The notes beneath the pieces are model-generated. The model saw only the letters and a list, made by a program, of their open reading frames with translations. It was not told the DNA's origin and ran no database searches. A stretch of 64,000 bases of DNA from positions 1,898,501 to 1,962,500 of the forward strand of contig NZ_CP115917.1 of the NCBI RefSeq assembly GCF_027941775.1. Reading direction: 5' to 3'. Numbering within the stretch: the stretch's first letter is position 1; the number at the start of each line of letters is the position of its first letter. This DNA is from Tenacibaculum pacificus (lineage in GTDB: Bacteria > Bacteroidota > Bacteroidia > Flavobacteriales > Flavobacteriaceae). Positions 39,714 to 50,095 of this stretch are shown piece after piece. The translations under genes were made by a program, and so were the position numbers.

Positions 39714-40118
39714 AAACACTCAGACGCAATCAATTCGGAATAAAAAATTGAGTTTATATAAAATAGACTTAAAATAACTCAGAGTTTTCACTCAATCGTG
39801 GAAAAAATTACAACAGAATTTCAACAAATTTTGAAAATAAAATTACACCCTAAAATAATTTTCCTGAATTACTCAATCAGCCAAAAAAAATTACAAGAAA
39901 AATTGAGTGATTTTTCGAAATTAAATAACTTTTGAAAAATAGAATTGTACCCTAAAGACTTTCAGGAATTGCTCACTCAAGCGCGAAAAAAATATAATGG
40001 AATTTTAGAAAGTTTATGTAATCAAATCCTAGACTAAAAAAAATTAGACTTGCTAAATCTAACTGAATTTAAAAACAAACTGAATTAAAATTTACTTAAA
40101 AAATGAAAAAACTACAGT
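39714..40118. repeat. Right part of a family E gene-free cassette
   Basis: Repeats 30256-30653 with hardly a difference, starting at AAACACTCAGACGCAATC. No ORF. Confidence 0.7.
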
Positions 40119-40250
40119 AGGCAACAACGTATATAATTCATTGCTTAATGATTTTCCTGCGGAAAATCCTTGCACACGTAAATGTTTGAGTTTTTTAAAC
40201 TATATTAGTGCTATGATTTCGCAACGAAATCATATACAAGAACGTTAGGG
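40119..40250 (+). other. attC-like site 37 (type C)
   Basis: R'' AGGCAAC does not pair with GTTGTAG at 38349; its proper partner type is GTTGCCT. R' is GTTAGGG at 40244. Otherwise a copy of site 28. Confidence 0.78.
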
Positions 40251-40273
40251 GTAATTAGAAAAAAAATCCGTGA

Positions 40274-40975
40274 ATGAATGAAAATTTAGTAGCAATATTG
40301 ATTTTATTGCTTTATTTCTCACCAGTATTTTATCAATTAGTTCTCGTTATCAAAGAGAGTAAAAGAGGAAACCGAATACCACTAAAAAAGTTTATGAAAT
40401 TTGTGAAATATAGTTTTGCGGTTTTAATTCCTTGTTTAATTGGTTTTGCAGTTATAAACCATACAAATTATCTGAATTACGAAAAACCAATGACCTTCGA
40501 TAAATATGACCAAATTACATTTGAGAATTTTAGAGGTTTGGAGTTTTTCAAAAAGTCGTTGTATGGGAATGAACGATTTGCATATGTAAATACAACTATC
40601 GAAAGTGAAATTGATGATAATTCCGTAACAGTAAAGTCGTTATTTCATCCATCTCGCTCTTTTGTTTACAATAAGCAAACTCATAGCAAAGAACTTTTAA
40701 GCCACGAAAAGTATCACATTAAAATAACAGAACTTTTTACGAGAAAAGCAAAAGAAAAGTTATCAAATCTTAATACTTTTGACGAGGACAAAATTGAGGG
40801 AATAATTGATAACACAAGAAAAGAAGAAAGAGATTACCAAAAGGAATACGATTACAACACTTTTCATAGTTACGTTTTGAGCGAACAAAAACGTTACGAG
40901 AAAGAAGTTGACAGTTTATTAACTAATTTGACTAAATTTAAAAATCCAAAAATAATAATTGATGAAACTAATTAA
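40274..40975 (+). CDS. Membrane-anchored protein with HEKYH motif (DUF922-like)
   Basis: 233 aa. Two membrane segments (LVAILILLLYFSPVFYQLVL; YSFAVLIPCLIGFAVI) are followed by an extracytoplasmic domain. SHEKYHIKITELFTRKAKEKL near residue 145 contains HExxH, and YDYNTFHSYVLSEQKRYEKE lies near residue 200, the arrangement I know from DUF922 (predicted secreted zinc protease), where the helix HEQGHFDIAEIYARK is typical. Zinc binding by the two H of HEKYH is inferred. The gene overlaps the next one by 14 nt. Confidence 0.62.
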   Translation: MNENLVAILILLLYFSPVFYQLVLVIKESKRGNRIPLKKFMKFVKYSFAVLIPCLIGFAVINHTNYLNYEKPMTFDKYDQITFENFRGLEFFKKSLYGNERFAYVNTTIESEIDDNSVTVKSLFHPSRSFVYNKQTHSKELLSHEKYHIKITELFTRKAKEKLSNLNTFDEDKIEGIIDNTRKEERDYQKEYDYNTFHSYVLSEQKRYEKEVDSLLTNLTKFKNPKIIIDETN

Positions 40976-41714
40976 GTACGCATTTTTAGCAATCATTTGC
41001 TTAACATTAACGAATTGTAAAACAGAAGAACACGAATTTCCGCTTGATAAAAGATATTGGGATACAGCAGATTATGATAAGGCTGTGCTTGAATTGAGAT
41101 ATGGTTATAAAGACGACGAAAAGAAACCAACTTTCGACAATCCCGAAACGAGAATAATCGTCGAAAAACTTACTGACCACCAAAATTACAAAGTAGTTTT
41201 AGAAGACAAAGAGTTAGGAATTAAACACAGAAATGATGTTGCAACTGCTTTTTTCAATGAGTGGAAAGATATGAACCAAATTTATACTGCAACCGACAGA
41301 AAAGACAAATATCTTTATGACAAAGAAATGTTGGCGGTTTGGCAATTTGGTTTAGGTCTGCAATTGGGATATTTCAAATTAGGCAATGACCAAATTTTAG
41401 AAAGTGCAGATGACCCAAATTCATCAAGAGTTAAGAACCAAGTCAACTCAAATGTTAGTACGTTAATCAAAAATTATCTGATTTATTTAGACGAGATTAA
41501 TAACGAAAATGCGTTTACCGAAGAAGGCAAAAGTAAACTTGCGGAAGGAATTGATAAATTCTTTAGCGAACTGATTGAACTTTATCCGAATGCAAATTAT
41601 AGCGGAATGGAAAACAAAGCGAATTTGATGCTTAAAAAGAGTCAATCGGGAAAAATAAAGCCTTCTTTATCCAAATTAATTGAGTTAATAAATTCAAAGA
41701 AATCGCAAGAATAA
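40962..41714 (+). CDS. Lipoprotein, hypothetical
   Basis: 250 aa from ATG 40962, inside the end of the HEKYH gene. The N-terminus MKLIKYAFLAIICLTLTNCK is a lipoprotein signal with lipobox LTNC. The mature part is soluble and helical (NSNVSTLIKNYLIYLDEINN; KLAEGIDKFFSELIELY). No family recognised. The overlap with the predicted metalloprotease implies a shared envelope function. The stop is 5 nt before the next site, and the cassette ends match (GTTAGGGGTA/TACCCCTAAC). Confidence 0.68.
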   Translation: MKLIKYAFLAIICLTLTNCKTEEHEFPLDKRYWDTADYDKAVLELRYGYKDDEKKPTFDNPETRIIVEKLTDHQNYKVVLEDKELGIKHRNDVATAFFNEWKDMNQIYTATDRKDKYLYDKEMLAVWQFGLGLQLGYFKLGNDQILESADDPNSSRVKNQVNSNVSTLIKNYLIYLDEINNENAFTEEGKSKLAEGIDKFFSELIELYPNANYSGMENKANLMLKKSQSGKIKPSLSKLIELINSKKSQE

Positions 41715-41718
41715 CTAC

Positions 41719-41849
41719 CCCTAACACTGTGTATAATTAATGGCTAGTTCTCGCCTACTTACGAAAACCCTCGCGGATTTTCTATTTGGTTTTTATTTAC
41801 TAAATTAGGTACTTGAAAACGCCACTAATCATACACAACAACGTTGCAA
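41719..41849 (+). other. attC-like site 38 (type D)
   Basis: R'' CCCTAAC matches GTTAGGG at 40244; R' is GTTGCAA at 41843. One arm has CACTAATC where other type D sites have CACAAATC. Confidence 0.8.
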
Positions 41850-42219
41850 ATAATGGCGGAATTTCCTCAGAAATTCCTAATTAGTGATTTATCTTTTCTA
41901 GAAATTAATATTGAATAATATTACGCTGGAAAAATTGAAAATGACTACTACTCTATTTTTAGAAAATAAATCCTAAAAAGAGAAAAACAGAATTAAGCTC
42001 TGAAAAATGAAGCGTGAATAAATAGGTAGAAATTAATTAAAGCGGAGTTTTAAGCAGAAACGTGAAAAAAGGAAGAAGTTAACGCTGAAAATAAAGCGTG
42101 AATAAATAGGCGGAAATTAATTAAAGTGGAGTTTTAAGTAGAAACGTAAAAAAAGAAAGAGAAATAAAACGGAAAAATTGAAAATTAAGAAATGAGAAAT
42201 TTAGTTAGAAAATCACTAT
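41850..42219. repeat. Gene-free cassette, family B
   Basis: Opens ATAATGGCGGAATTTCC; core and end have changed together relative to other members (GTTGCAAATA/TATTTGCAAC). Two ~83-bp units. Confidence 0.7.
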
Positions 42220-42352
42220 TTGCAACAACATATATAATTTATTGCTAGTGCTTATCTACTTACGAAAATCCTTAGGCGATTTTCTATTCCGTTTTTATTT
42301 AATATATTTAGAACTTGAAACACGCAACAAACCATATATAAAACCGTTGTAC
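42220..42352 (+). other. attC-like site 39 (type A)
   Basis: R'' TTGCAAC matches GTTGCAA at 41843; R' is GTTGTAC at 42346. Confidence 0.8.
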
Positions 42353-42371
42353 AACATTTACGAAATCAAGA

Positions 42372-42824
42372 ATGAACTTTAATCAATATTTAGGAAAATA
42401 TGTTTGTGGAAATCTATCTGAAATGGATTACCCTGAACTTGCTGTTGCTGGACTTTTAGATGGTTTTGACTCAAAATATCTTGGGATTTTAGCAGCAATG
42501 AATAGAACTGACGAAATATCTGAATTGAGAAAGTATTTAAAGTGGACAATAGAAGAATTGAATATTGAAATCCCTACAAAACGTGAAGCTGCACTACTTT
42601 ATACAAGTGGAATAATAAATGAAATTTTAGAAGAAAAAAAAGAAATCATAAAAGGAGTTTCGGAAATTAAAAATGACGCATTATTTAGTTATGATTTTTT
42701 CTCTGAATCAGATAAATACTGTTATGATAGTATCGGATTTGAAAATATTCACGGGCTTTTTGTCGAATATTATGATTCGTTAGATGAATTAAACGTTGAT
42801 AAAAAACATATAGAAGATATGTAA
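42372..42824 (+). pseudogene. Hypothetical protein, 3' end cut by IS copy 7
   Basis: Soluble acidic protein; 149 native codons are left before the IS at 42820, and the stop is supplied by the IS end. MNFNQYLGKYVCGNLSEMDYPELAVAGLLDGFDS and KREAALLYTSGIINEILEEKK look helical. No family recognised. Size and acidity recall immunity-type proteins, without any motif to support it. Its original 3' part is not across the IS: the right flank belongs to another cassette (see copy 7). Confidence 0.58.
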
Positions 42825-44163
42825 AATCCTGAAATAGGTTGACTAAAATTTAAACACTTTTAGTTAAACTATGGACACAAAGACAAAACTACCCTGCCGA
42901 AAAAAGAACTACAATAAAGTAGGTTTTGAACTCAAATTATTCATCATTGACCAAATTCATAATGGACGTATTTCTGTTAATTACGCCGCTAAAAAATACG
43001 ATATTTCTAGAGCTACAATTCAGTACTGGATCAAAAAATATAGTACTTTTGAACAAAAAAAATTAGGCATGAGTAAACAAGATGAAATCAAAAAACTCAA
43101 AGAGAAAATTGAAGAACTAGAATTTGTAAAAGATTTTCAACAAGATATTATCGCTGATATGGAAATCATTACTGGTGTCGATATGTCAAAAAAGTCATTG
43201 CCCAAAACATTAGCAGAAGAGATTCAAAAAAAGAAGCAAAACCGTTTAAAAGAAAATGGTTAATTCAATGTTTTGGGATTAGTAAACAGGCCTTTTACAA
43301 ACGATTAAAATCTTATCAAATAAAGCAAAATAACGAACTTATATTAACACAATTAGTCAAACAATGTCGTGATAGAATTGGTCAGAAATTAGGGGCTAAA
43401 AAACTATATCATCAATTAAAAATTGATATCGATAAAAAAGGAATAAAAATAGGGCGAGACAAGTTCTATAATTTCTTAAGAAGCCATAGATTACTAGTAC
43501 CTAGAACAAAAAACTATCATATTACAACGAATTCTAAACATCATTTTTATAAGTATAAAAACCTTGTATCAAACAAAATCCCGACAAGAGCGGAACAACT
43601 TTGGGTAACAGATATTACCTATATAAAAACAGAAAAAGGTCATAATTATTTAGCTTTAGTAACAGATGCATATTCTAAGAAAATAATGGGGTATAAATTA
43701 GACACACATATGAGAACATCGCTTTGTATAGATGCACTCAAAATGGCTATCAAAAATCGAAAATATCCGAATGAAAAACTAATTCATCATTCAGATAGAG
43801 GACTACAATATTGCAATCCGACTTATACCCTATTTGCTGAAAAAAATGGTTTAATTATGAGTATGACTGAAAAATATGATCCATATGAAAATGCTATCGC
43901 TGAAAGAATTAATAGAACTTTAAAATATGAATATGGTTTGAAACTAACAATTAAAAACACTATTTTAGCAAAGAAAATTACAAAAAGTGCTATTAATATT
44001 TATAACAACCTTCGTCCACATTTAAGTCTCGATTTAAATACTCCTAAGAAGGTTCATATAAATCAAAATATCGAATATAAATCATATCGAAGAAATAAAA
44101 AAAATCTGGAATTATTAACCTTATAAATTCAAAAAAAAGGTCAACCTATTTCAGGACAATACA
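42820..44163 (+). mobile_element. IS3-family element, copy 7 (recombination junction)
   Basis: 1344 bp. Flanks ATA and AAA differ. The cassette opens GTTGTACAAC but closes CTACTGGCAAC, so the two sides are from different cassettes. Confidence 0.92.
42871..44126 (+). CDS. IS3-family transposase OrfAB, copy 7
   Basis: Intact; OrfA variant KKLGMSKQ. Confidence 0.92.
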
Positions 44164-44165
44164 AA

Positions 44166-44978
44166 ATGACGAACTTAACCAGAAGAAAATTTATAAAAAG
44201 AGGAATTTTAGCCTCAATTGGATTAGTTCTTTTGGACTCACTTTGGTTTGAGAAATATGTAATTGACTGGAATTACTTTGACATCTCAAAATCGGAAAAA
44301 GACAAAATAAAAATCATTCAAATTTCGGATTTACATTTTGACCAATTAAGATATTTTCATAAATCTATTGCGAAAAAAATAAATTCAATTAAACCTGATT
44401 TAATATTTATAACTGGAGATTCTGTTGACAAAACCGAAAAAATAGATTCACTGAACGATTTTTTACAATTAATAGATAATTCTATCAAAAAGTATGCGAT
44501 TACAGGAAATTGGGAATATTGGGGGAAAGTCGATTTGACAAAACTTAAAAATACTTATTCTAAAAATAATTGCGAATTATTAATAAACGAGAACAGAACT
44601 ATTTCAATTAAAAATCGTGAAATCTCAATAATCGGAATTGACGATTTAGTTGGTGGAAATGCTGATTTCGAAAAAGCAGTTGAGAATCTAAAACAAACCG
44701 AAACCAATATCGTTTTATCACATTGCCCTGAATACAGAGATATAATTACAAAAAAGAAAGAGAATTTAAATATTAATTTAGTACTTTCTGGTCATACTCA
44801 CGGAGGACAAATTACATTTTTAGGTATTGTTCCTTTTAAACCTCAAGGAAGTGGAAAATATTTAAAAGGTTGGTATAAAGAATCCGAACCGAAAATGTAC
44901 ATATCAAAAGGAATTGGAACAAGTATTTTACCAATTCGATTTGGAGCAAGAGCGGAAATGGTAGAAATGGAAATATAA
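44166..44978 (+). CDS. Calcineurin-like metallophosphoesterase (YkuE/YaeI type)
   Basis: 270 aa. The N-terminus TRRKFIKRGILASIGLVLL is a twin-arginine (Tat) signal or anchor, so the enzyme acts outside the cytoplasm. The metal-binding motifs appear in order: SDLHFD (about 57), TGDSVD (about 85), GNWEYW (about 117, W where most relatives have H), SHCPEY (about 181) and GHTHGGQ (about 209). The YkuE/YaeI group hydrolyses phosphoesters such as those of UDP-diacylglucosamine-like lipids; the substrate here is not determined. The W for H exchange is known to me from other Bacteroidota members and need not abolish activity. The ATG overlaps the AAA flank of IS copy 7 by position only; the native upstream sequence is lost. 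Confidence 0.85.
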   Translation: MTNLTRRKFIKRGILASIGLVLLDSLWFEKYVIDWNYFDISKSEKDKIKIIQISDLHFDQLRYFHKSIAKKINSIKPDLIFITGDSVDKTEKIDSLNDFLQLIDNSIKKYAITGNWEYWGKVDLTKLKNTYSKNNCELLINENRTISIKNREISIIGIDDLVGGNADFEKAVENLKQTETNIVLSHCPEYRDIITKKKENLNINLVLSGHTHGGQITFLGIVPFKPQGSGKYLKGWYKESEPKMYISKGIGTSILPIRFGARAEMVEMEI

Positions 44979-44985
44979 AAACTAC

Positions 44986-45118
44986 TGGCAACACCGTATA
45001 TAATTTATTACTAGTTATAGCCTACTTACGAAAATCCTTGGCGGATTTTCTATTCTGTTTTTATTTACTAAATTAGTTGCTCGAAATACGCAACAAATAA
45101 TATACAAAAACGTTGCCA
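44986..45118 (+). other. attC-like site 40 (type A)
   Basis: R'' CTGGCAAC has no partner at the present cassette opening (GTTGTAC at 42346), as expected after recombination at copy 7. R' is GTTGCCA at 45112. Confidence 0.78.
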
Positions 45119-45719
45119 AAAACTCGGAAAAATAAAATGCTGAAAACCAATATTACGGAATAAAAAAAGTGGAATTGACATTTTACTTAAATTGAATAAT
45201 TTAGAATTTATTCAAATTTCAGAATATTATAAAGGCTGAAAATAAATATCGCGGAATTTAAAATGTAGAATTAAAGTTTTACTCAAATTGAATAGTTTAG
45301 AAAATATTGAAAATTTAGAGGCTTATAAAAACTGAAAATAAATATCGCAGAATTTAAAACGTGGAATTAAAGTTTTATTCAAATTAAATAATTTAAAAAA
45401 TATTGAAAATTTGGAGACTTATAAAAACTGAAATAAATATCGCGGACTTAAAACGTGGAATTGAAATTTCACTTAAATTAAATAATTTAAAAAATATTGA
45501 AAATTTGGAGACTTATAAAAACTGAAATAAATATCGCGGACTTAAAACGTGGAATTGAAATTTCACTTAAATTAAATAATTTAAAAATATTGAAAATTTA
45601 GAGTTTTATAAAAACTGAAAATAAATATTACGGAATTAAAAAATGCTAAATTATGTTTTACTCAAATTCAATAATTTAGAAAATATTTAAAGTTTAGAAT
45701 TTAAACAAAAAGTCGCATT
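45119..45719. repeat. Gene-free cassette, family A, six units
   Basis: Unit spacing of 96 bp measured between GAAAATAAATATCGC at 45238 and 45334; two later units near 45430-45590 are nearly identical. The ends match (GTTGCCAAA/TTTGGCAAC). Confidence 0.72.
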
Positions 45720-45850
45720 TGGCAACAACGTATATAATTCATTGCTTACTGATTTTCCTGCGGAAAATCCTTGCAAATGTATATATTTGAGTTTTTGGCA
45801 ACGTTCTTGTATATGATTTCGCAACGAAATCATATACAAGAACGTTGCCA
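45720..45850 (+). other. attC-like site 41 (type C, remodelled)
   Basis: R'' TGGCAAC matches GTTGCCA at 45112; R' is GTTGCCA at 45844. The tip-to-R' side is replaced by a perfect hairpin (45791-45855). Confidence 0.75.
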
Positions 45851-45855
45851 AAAAC
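45791..45855. repeat. Perfect 31-bp inverted repeat with 3-nt loop
   Basis: The arm from GTTTTTGGCAACG to GATTTCG (45791-45821), loop CAA, then its exact reverse complement (45825-45855). In other type C sites the left arm is instead the unrelated TTTTTTAAACTATATTAGTG. The right arm is the normal L'-R' sequence plus the first bases of the next cassette, so the left arm appears to be a copy of it made in inverse direction. Confidence 0.93.
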
Positions 45856-46360
45856 TCGGAAAAATAAAATACTGAAAACCATTATTACTGAATAAAAACG
45901 TAGAATTAAAGTTTTACTAAAATTGAATAATTTAGAAAATATTTCAAAAATTAGAATTTTATAAAAACTGAAAATAAATATTACGGAATGTAAAACGCAG
46001 AATTAAAATTTTGCTCAAATTCAATAATTTAGAAAATATTGAAAAATTTAGAATTTTATAAAACTGGAAATAAATATTACGGAATATAAAACGCAGAATT
46101 AAAATTTTGCTCAAATTCAATAATTTAGAAAATATTGAAAATTTAGAATTTTATAAAACTGAAAATAAATATCACGGAATTTAAAACGTAGAATTAAAAT
46201 TTTGTTCAAATTCAATAATTTATAAAATATTGAAAATTTAGAGTTTTTTAAAAAGTTGAAAATAAATATCACGGAATTAAAAACACAGAATTAAAGTTTT
46301 AATCAAATTCAATAATTTAGAAAATATTTAAAGTTTAGAATTTAAACAAAAAGTCGCATT
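45851..46360. repeat. Gene-free cassette, family A
   Basis: Five ~96-bp units, close to 20162-20770. Directly follows another family A cassette, the only tandem pair of this family here. The ends match (GTTGCCAAA/TTTGGCAAC). Confidence 0.7.
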
Positions 46361-46492
46361 TGGCAACAACATATATAATTCATTGCTTATTGATTTTCCT
46401 GCGGAAAATCCTCGCAAACGTAGATATTTGAGTTTTTTAAACTATATTAGTGCTATGATTTCGCAACGAAATCATATACAAAAACGTTGCAA
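46361..46492 (+). other. attC-like site 42 (type C)
   Basis: R'' TGGCAAC matches GTTGCCA at 45844; R' is GTTGCAA at 46486. Confidence 0.78.
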
Positions 46493-46858
46493 GTAATGGC
46501 GGAATTCCCTCAGAAATTTCTAATTAGTTATTTATCTTTTCTAGAAATTAATATTGAATAATATTACGCTGGAAAAATTGAAAATGACTTCTACTCTATT
46601 TTTAGAAAATGAATCCTAAAAAAGAGGAAAACAGAATTAACTCTGAAAAATGAAGCGTGAATAAATAGGCAGAAATTAATTAAAGCGGAGTTTTAAGCAG
46701 AAACGTGAAAAAAGCAGAAGTTAACGCTGAAAATAAAGCGTAAATAAATAGGTGGAAATTAATTAAGGCGGAGTCTTAAGTAGAAACGTAAAAAAAAGAG
46801 AAATAAAACGGGAAAATTGAAAATTAATAAATGAGAAATTTAGTTAGAAAATCACTAC
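46493..46858. repeat. Gene-free cassette, family B (copy of 23805-24170)
   Basis: Matches the cassette at 23805 nearly base for base, including AGGCGGAGTCTTAAGTAG and the site after it. No ORF. Confidence 0.7.
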
Positions 46859-46991
46859 TTGCAACAACATATATAATTTATTCCTAGTGCTTATCTACTT
46901 ACGAAAATCCTTAGGGGATTTTCTATTCCGTTTTTATTTAATATATTTAGAACTTGAAATACGCAACAAATCATATATAAAACCGTTGGGT
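46859..46991 (+). other. attC-like site 43 (type A)
   Basis: R'' TTGCAAC matches GTTGCAA at 46486; R' is GTTGGGT at 46985. Shares the rare ATTCC arm change with site 21. Confidence 0.78.
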
Positions 46992-47016
46992 GTAATTTGA
47001 GAAACCGAGTAACTGA

Positions 47017-47496
47017 ATGAAAATAAAGAATTTTGACCATATAATTTCATCAACGGATTTTGATATAATTCATCGAGAAAAAACACATCTTAATGAAGAT
47101 ATTATCCAATCTTCCGAATTGAATTTTGAAAATAACGGAACTAAAACTCGAATAAAATTTGAGCTTGCCAAAGGAAATGAAATTGACGAAAGCGATTTTT
47201 TATTTATTCCAGAGACAAATTTCTTATTCTATCGTGGAAATATTGAATGGTGTGCTTTTGACTTGACAAACAAAAGTGTCGTTAGAAACGAAAACGCAAC
47301 TCAATTACCGTTTCTCGAAAGACGGAATAATGTGATTTTGATATATGATGATTTATACGCAGAATCTACGGATTTAAAAGCTGAACGGATTGATAACGTT
47401 CCAATAGATCCGCCAACTGAATCGATTGATTATGATGATAGAATAGAATTTGACAGTCCTGTATTTGGAAAACAAACTCTAAAACTGATAAAATAA
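47017..47496 (+). CDS. Hypothetical protein
   Basis: 159 aa, soluble, acidic and strand-rich (TKTRIKFELAKGNEIDES; FLFIPETNFLFYRGNIEWC). No signal peptide, no known family. Single gene of its cassette; the ends pair with one mismatch (GTTGGGTGTA/TACACACAAC). Confidence 0.62.
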   Translation: MKIKNFDHIISSTDFDIIHREKTHLNEDIIQSSELNFENNGTKTRIKFELAKGNEIDESDFLFIPETNFLFYRGNIEWCAFDLTNKSVVRNENATQLPFLERRNNVILIYDDLYAESTDLKAERIDNVPIDPPTESIDYDDRIEFDSPVFGKQTLKLIK

Positions 47497-47503
47497 AAAC
47501 TAC

Positions 47504-47635
47504 ACACAACAACGTATAAAAATAATGCGTAGTTTAGTGCTTAATCAAGAGTTCGTACTCTTTTGTTACGTCTGATTTTTCTTCGGAAAATCCTCGCACA
47601 CAAAACCGCACTATTCTTATACAAGACCGTTGGGT
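47504..47635 (+). other. attC-like site 44 (type E)
   Basis: R'' CACACAAC pairs with GTTGGGTG at 46985 except at one position; R' is GTTGGGT at 47629. Close to site 4. Confidence 0.72.
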
Positions 47636-48114
47636 TTCATTAGCAAAAATCGTTAAAATTTGAAAATTTAGTTTTTAAATAAAATTTAAAAATAGCTGGA
47701 AAAAACTTTCAGAAAAACTCACTTTAATTACCTCAGGAAATCACACTAAAAATCATTTTGAAAATTATAGTTTTTTAAGAATATTATTTACATTTTGAAA
47801 AATTCTAATTGAAAATTGTTGTGGAAAAATTGAAATGTGAAATAAGAGAATTTTAAAATCATATTTTACATTTCCTATATTTTGAAAAATTCTATTTGAA
47901 AACTGTTGTGGAAAAACTGAAATGTGAAATGAGAGAATTTTAAAATCATATTTTACATTTTGAAAAATTGCAGAAAATATGAAAAATAGGAATTGAAGCT
48001 CAAAACGTGAAAATTAAAACCGTAGAATTAAAAACTTTGAGAAAATAATTGCTAAAAAACATAAATTTAAAAAGAAAAACAGGTAGAAAAAAACACAAAA
48101 ACTATAAAACGAAA
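47636..48114. repeat. Gene-free cassette, family C
   Basis: Opens TTCATTAGCAAAAATCG; closed by GAAAACCCAAC, matching GTTGGGTTTC. An internal ~70-bp block with GTTGTGGAAAAA is doubled. Confidence 0.65.
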
Positions 48115-48141
48115 ACCCAACAACGTGCATAGTTCATTGCT
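48115..48141 (+). other. attC-like site 45 (type B), left part only
   Basis: R'' ACCCAAC matches GTTGGGT at 47629. The site runs to GTGCATAGTTCATTGCT and is then cut by IS copy 8; its right half is not found across the IS. Confidence 0.78.
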
Positions 48142-49485
48142 TGTAAAATCCTGAAATAGGTTGACTAAAATTTAAACACTTTTAGTTAAACTATGGACAC
48201 AAAGACAAAACTACCCTGCCGAAAAAAGAACTACAATAAAGTAGGTTTTGAACTCAAATTATTCATCATTGACCAAATTCATAATGGACGTATTTCTGTT
48301 AATTACGCCGCTAAAAAATACGATATTTCTAGAGCTACAATTCAGTACTGGATCAAAAAATATAGTACTTTTGAACAAAAAAAATTAAGCATGAGTAAAC
48401 AAGATGAAATCAAAAAACTCAAAGAGAAAATTGAAGAACTAGAATTTGTAAAAGATTTTCAACAAGATATTATCGCTGATATGGAAATCATTACTGGTGT
48501 CGATATGTCAAAAAAGTCATTGCCCAAAACATTAGCAGAAGAGATTCAAAAAAAGAAGCAAAACCGTTTAAAAGAAAATGGTTAATTCAATGTTTTGGGA
48601 TTAGTAAACAGGCCTTTTACAAACGATTAAAATCTTATCAAATAAAGCAAAATAACGAACTTATATTAACACAATTAGTCAAACAATGTCGTGATAGAAT
48701 TGGTCAGAAATTAGGGGCTAAAAAACTATATCATCAATTAAAAATTGATATCGATAAAAAAGGAATAAAAATAGGGCGAGACAAGTTCTATAATTTCTTA
48801 AAAAGCCATAGATTACTAGTGCCTAGAACAAAAAACTATCATATTACAACGAATTCTAAACATCATTTTTATAAGTATAAAAACCTTGTATCAAACAAAA
48901 TCCCGACAAGAGCGGAACAACTTTGGGTAACAGATATTACCTATATAAAAACAGAAAAAGGACATAATTATTTAGCTTTAGTAACAGATGCATATTCTAA
49001 GAAAATAATGGGGTATAAATTAGACACACATATGAGAACATCGCTTTGTATAGATGCACTCAAAATGGCTATCAAAAATCGAAAATATCCGAATGAAAAA
49101 CTAATTCATCATTCAGATAGAGGACTACAATATTGCAATCCGACTTATACCTTATTTGCTGAAAAAAATGGTTTAATTATGAGTATGACTGAAAAATATG
49201 ATCCATATGAAAATGCTATCGCTGAAAGAATTAATAGAACTTTAAAATATGAATATGGTTTGAAACTAACAATTAAAAACACTATTTTAGCAAAGAAAAT
49301 TACAAAAAGTGCTATTAATATTTATAACAACCTTCGTCCACATTTAAGTCTCGATTTAAATACTCCTAAGAAGGTTCATATAAATCAAAATATCGAATAT
49401 AAATCATATCGAAGAAATAAAAAAAATCTGGAATTATTAACCTTATAAATTCAAAAAAAAGGTCAACCTATTTCAGGACAATACA
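48142..49485 (+). mobile_element. IS3-family element, copy 8
   Basis: 1344 bp. GCT stands on both sides, but the sequence beyond is half an attC-like site on the left and non-cassette DNA on the right, so either the array had already been joined to foreign DNA here or the GCT match is chance. Shares private substitutions with copy 9 (AAAAAGCCATAG, GTGCCTAG). Confidence 0.92.
48193..49448 (+). CDS. IS3-family transposase OrfAB, copy 8
   Basis: Intact; OrfA KKLSMSKQ. An ATG replaces GTACCTAG-type text in OrfB only through silent or near-silent changes (FLKSHRLLVPR instead of FLRSHRLLVPR). Confidence 0.92.
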
Positions 49486-49583
49486 GCTGCTAAATAGTTC
49501 ATTTTTTTATAAAATTAGATATAATAGGATTTGAAAATAAATTTCAAATCTTTTAATTGTTATTAGAATTCGGAATAAAAATC

Positions 49584-49627
49584 GTGCTGAATCAAAATTT
49601 AATTAAAGTATTATCTTGATTCAGCAC
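49584..49627 (-). terminator. Probable terminator of the minus-strand pair
   Basis: Perfect 12-bp inverted repeat GTGCTGAATCAA/TTGATTCAGCAC with a 20-nt loop, followed on the minus strand by GATTTTTATT. It lies 40 nt after the stop of the small lipoprotein gene. Confidence 0.6.
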
Positions 49628-49666
49628 AATAAGTTCTATTTAGAATAAATAAAACCTCTATAAATA

Positions 49667-49873
49667 TTAATCCTCTTTAACAGGACAGCCAACAGCATCA
49701 ACCTCTACTCCTTCAGGTGTATGCGCACATTTATCAATAACATTTACAACACCGTCTCCATCATCATCATTTCTTTCAACAATATTATTATCGTCGTCAC
49801 CAAGACTACATGAATTCAATGCTAAAAGCATACTAAAAACCGTAATAAATAAATAAAATTTCATTGTTCTCAT
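49667..49873 (-). CDS. Small lipoprotein with thrombospondin type-3 (Ca-binding) repeat
   Basis: 68 aa from the internal start MRTMKFYLFITVFSM (the frame is open 15 codons further upstream to 49918, but those do not fit a signal). Signal with lipobox LALNSC. The mature part has the D-rich calcium-binding repeat NDDDGDGVVNVIDKCAH followed by TPEGVEVDAVGCP, typical of type-3 repeats in Bacteroidota surface and OmpA-type proteins; here only one repeat stands alone. It lies downstream of the AraC gene in the same direction, outside the cassette organisation. Confidence 0.72.
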   Translation of the reverse strand: MRTMKFYLFITVFSMLLALNSCSLGDDDNNIVERNDDDGDGVVNVIDKCAHTPEGVEVDAVGCPVKED

Positions 49874-50095
49874 TTTTATATTTTTATTTGTTAGCGAATG
49901 AATTATTTCATTGCACATATTTTCTCACAAAGATGTACTCGTTTTTAATATCAAAAGGCTTAGTATTTAAGTAAAAAGTACGTGCTTACAAGTTCTTACT
50001 AAAGAACCATTGGTTTTTCTGTGTTTTATAGAGAATTACATTTATAATATAAGTAGTATACTTTTACAAGGGAAACAAAATATCTACAAAAAAAG

